Assembly (NCBI GenBank): GCA_030835005.1
Contig: JAUQWT010000211.1
Coordinates: forward strand, 1 to 11,770
Direction: 5' to 3'
Source: Ignavibacteria bacterium
GTDB taxonomy: Bacteria > Bacteroidota > Ignavibacteria > Tepidaquicellales > OLB5
Length of the DNA stretch: 11,770 nucleotides
Below, one piece after another: positions 10,736 through 11,770 of this stretch. The notes beneath the pieces were generated by a model. That model was not told the DNA's origin. It searched no databases and saw only the letters and a program-made list of their open reading frames with translations. Position 1 is the stretch's first letter. Every line of letters begins with the position of its first letter. Made by a program: the position numbers and the translations under genes.

Positions 10736-11770
10736 ATGATAATTTTGAAAACTTCGGTACTATTAATATTTTTTTGGTTAACCTTAATTTGCGGTTTATT
10801 AAATCCCTCGCTTAATGCTCAAACCAAAACAGGAGTAATTTCAGGTACTGTAATTGACAGATCAACTTCTGCTCCCATTGAGGGGGCTGATATTACCCTG
10901 CACAGATCAAAGGACTCCTCGGTTGTTAAAGGAACTAATACTTCATTGGACGGTTCATTTACTCTAAATGAAATACCAATCGGAAACTACTTTTTGCGTT
11001 CAAATTTAGTAGGATACAACTTTGCAGTAGTAAGCGGACTTTCTATTATAAATGATAATCAAAGCATAACTCTTCAGCCAATTAAGCTCGCAACCGGCAC
11101 TACAACAACTGAAGAAATAGTAGTTGAAAGCGAAAAAAGCTTTATTGAATTTAAGCCGGACAAAAAAGTGTTCAATGTTTCAAAGAATTTGGTTAGCCAG
11201 GGCGGAATGTTGATTGATCTATTGAGAGAGATTCCAAGTGTAAATGTTGACCAGGACGGCAATGTTAGCCTTCGCGGCGGTGAGGGAGTTAGAATATTGA
11301 TAGACGGCAGACCATTCGGACTTGAGGGACAGGGCAGAACTGCAATACTTGAGCAAACGCCGGCAAGTGATGTAGAAAGTGTTGAACTTATCACAAATCC
11401 TTCAGCAAAATATGAAGCTGAGGGCTCAACAGGCATAATTAATATTGTAATGAAGAAAAATCTTCAGCAGGGACTTGGATACACTGGTAACCTAGGCCTG
11501 AATCTTGGCACAGGGGATAAATACAGCGGCCAGTTCAGCCTTAGTCTCAAGAACGATAAATTGAATGTCTTCGGGAATTACAGCTACAATAACAGGAATA
11601 TGACATCATCAGGATTCAGCAACAGGATATACTATAGTAACAGCTTGCTTAACAGTATTGATGAGAACAGCACTGGAAGAATGAGGGGCAAGTCTCATAA
11701 CGTGAAGCTTGGAATGGATTATTTCATCAATAATAAAAACACACTTGGGTTTACGCTCAATTATAGGAAT
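10736..11770 (+). CDS. TonB-dependent receptor-like outer-membrane protein, N-terminal part (3' end outside window)
   Basis: 345 codons are visible and the frame is still open at the end of the window. A signal peptide (1-28, cleavage expected after L-N-A before Gln29) precedes a carboxypeptidase-regulatory-like beta domain (about 33-113: G-x-I-S-G-T-V-I-D, D-G-S-F-T-L, I-P-I-G-N-Y). After a Thr-rich linker comes E-E-I-V-V-E-S, then a plug-like domain with L-L-R-E-I-P-S-V-N-V-D-x-D-G-N-V-S-L-R-G, I-L-I-D-G-R-P and I-T-N-P-S-A-K-Y-E-A-E-G. The first barrel strands follow after I-I-N-I-V. This is the layout of the Bacteroidota TonB-dependent receptor and outer-membrane beta-barrel family. The D-G-R-P and N-P-S-A-K-Y-x-A-x-G strings are typical of the branch without a dedicated SusD partner. 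The protein should sit in the outer membrane and import or bind an unknown ligand. ATG at 10736 is the start that yields the signal peptide. Confidence 0.9.
   Translation, partial: MIILKTSVLLIFFWLTLICGLLNPSLNAQTKTGVISGTVIDRSTSAPIEGADITLHRSKDSSVVKGTNTSLDGSFTLNEIPIGNYFLRSNLVGYNFAVVSGLSIINDNQSITLQPIKLATGTTTTEEIVVESEKSFIEFKPDKKVFNVSKNLVSQGGMLIDLLREIPSVNVDQDGNVSLRGGEGVRILIDGRPFGLEGQGRTAILEQTPASDVESVELITNPSAKYEAEGSTGIINIVMKKNLQQGLGYTGNLGLNLGTGDKYSGQFSLSLKNDKLNVFGNYSYNNRNMTSSGFSNRIYYSNSLLNSIDENSTGRMRGKSHNVKLGMDYFINNKNTLGFTLNYRN

Noticed and set aside
11074..11436. A 120-codon minus-strand frame
   Set aside because: It lies wholly inside the TonB-receptor-like gene, is Ser/Thr/Pro-rich in the way of antisense frames, and shows no domain.

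Overview
The window looks like a chromosomal segment from a low-to-medium GC member of the Bacteroidota/Chlorobiota (FCB) group, most likely an Ignavibacteria-type organism. Three things point there: a secreted protein ending in a type IX secretion (T9SS) sorting domain with an NYPNPFNP motif, a SusC/TonB-receptor-like outer-membrane protein with an N-terminal carboxypeptidase-regulatory domain, and promoters of the Bacteroidota type (TAnnTTTG) with few Shine-Dalgarno sequences. The taxonomic call is inference. No tRNA, rRNA, CRISPR, phage or insertion sequence is visible.

Layout. Bases 1-685 (+) are the C-terminal end of a flavin/Fe-S electron-transfer oxidoreductase, closed by a textbook terminator (768-790). 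A small membrane-anchored protein (917-1348, +) follows. It converges on a T9SS secreted protein (1438-3204, -), and a pair of palindromes arranged as inverted copies lies between the two. Next on the minus strand is tryptophanase (3336-4712), with its own promoter and a candidate CRP/FNR-family operator. Then comes a minus-strand operon read from 7833 down to 4839: a conserved protein of unknown function, fumarylacetoacetase, a previously hidden 33-residue membrane peptide (5479-5580), and an alpha/beta hydrolase. A divergent control region (7834-8059), rich in inverted and direct repeats, separates this from a plus-strand operon: a membrane/SRPBCC protein (8060-9013), a hidden 32-residue CDGSH-like Fe-S peptide in which the ligand His is Asn (9003-9101), a 103-residue conserved protein (9098-9409), and a YcaQ-type DNA glycosylase (9429-10577). 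From 10736 a TonB-dependent receptor-like gene runs off the end of the window.

How the genes fit together. Fumarylacetoacetase is the last step of tyrosine/phenylalanine breakdown through homogentisate, and tryptophanase cleaves tryptophan to indole, pyruvate and ammonia. The centre of the window is therefore an aromatic amino-acid catabolism neighbourhood. The unknown 324-residue protein lies 13 bases upstream of fumarylacetoacetase and is the best candidate for a new function in that pathway. The two most novel observations are the small genes tucked between, and overlapping, larger operon members: the CDGSN peptide and the 33-residue membrane peptide. Neither has been reported on the basis of anything I can search here; both rest on reading frame, spacing and motif.
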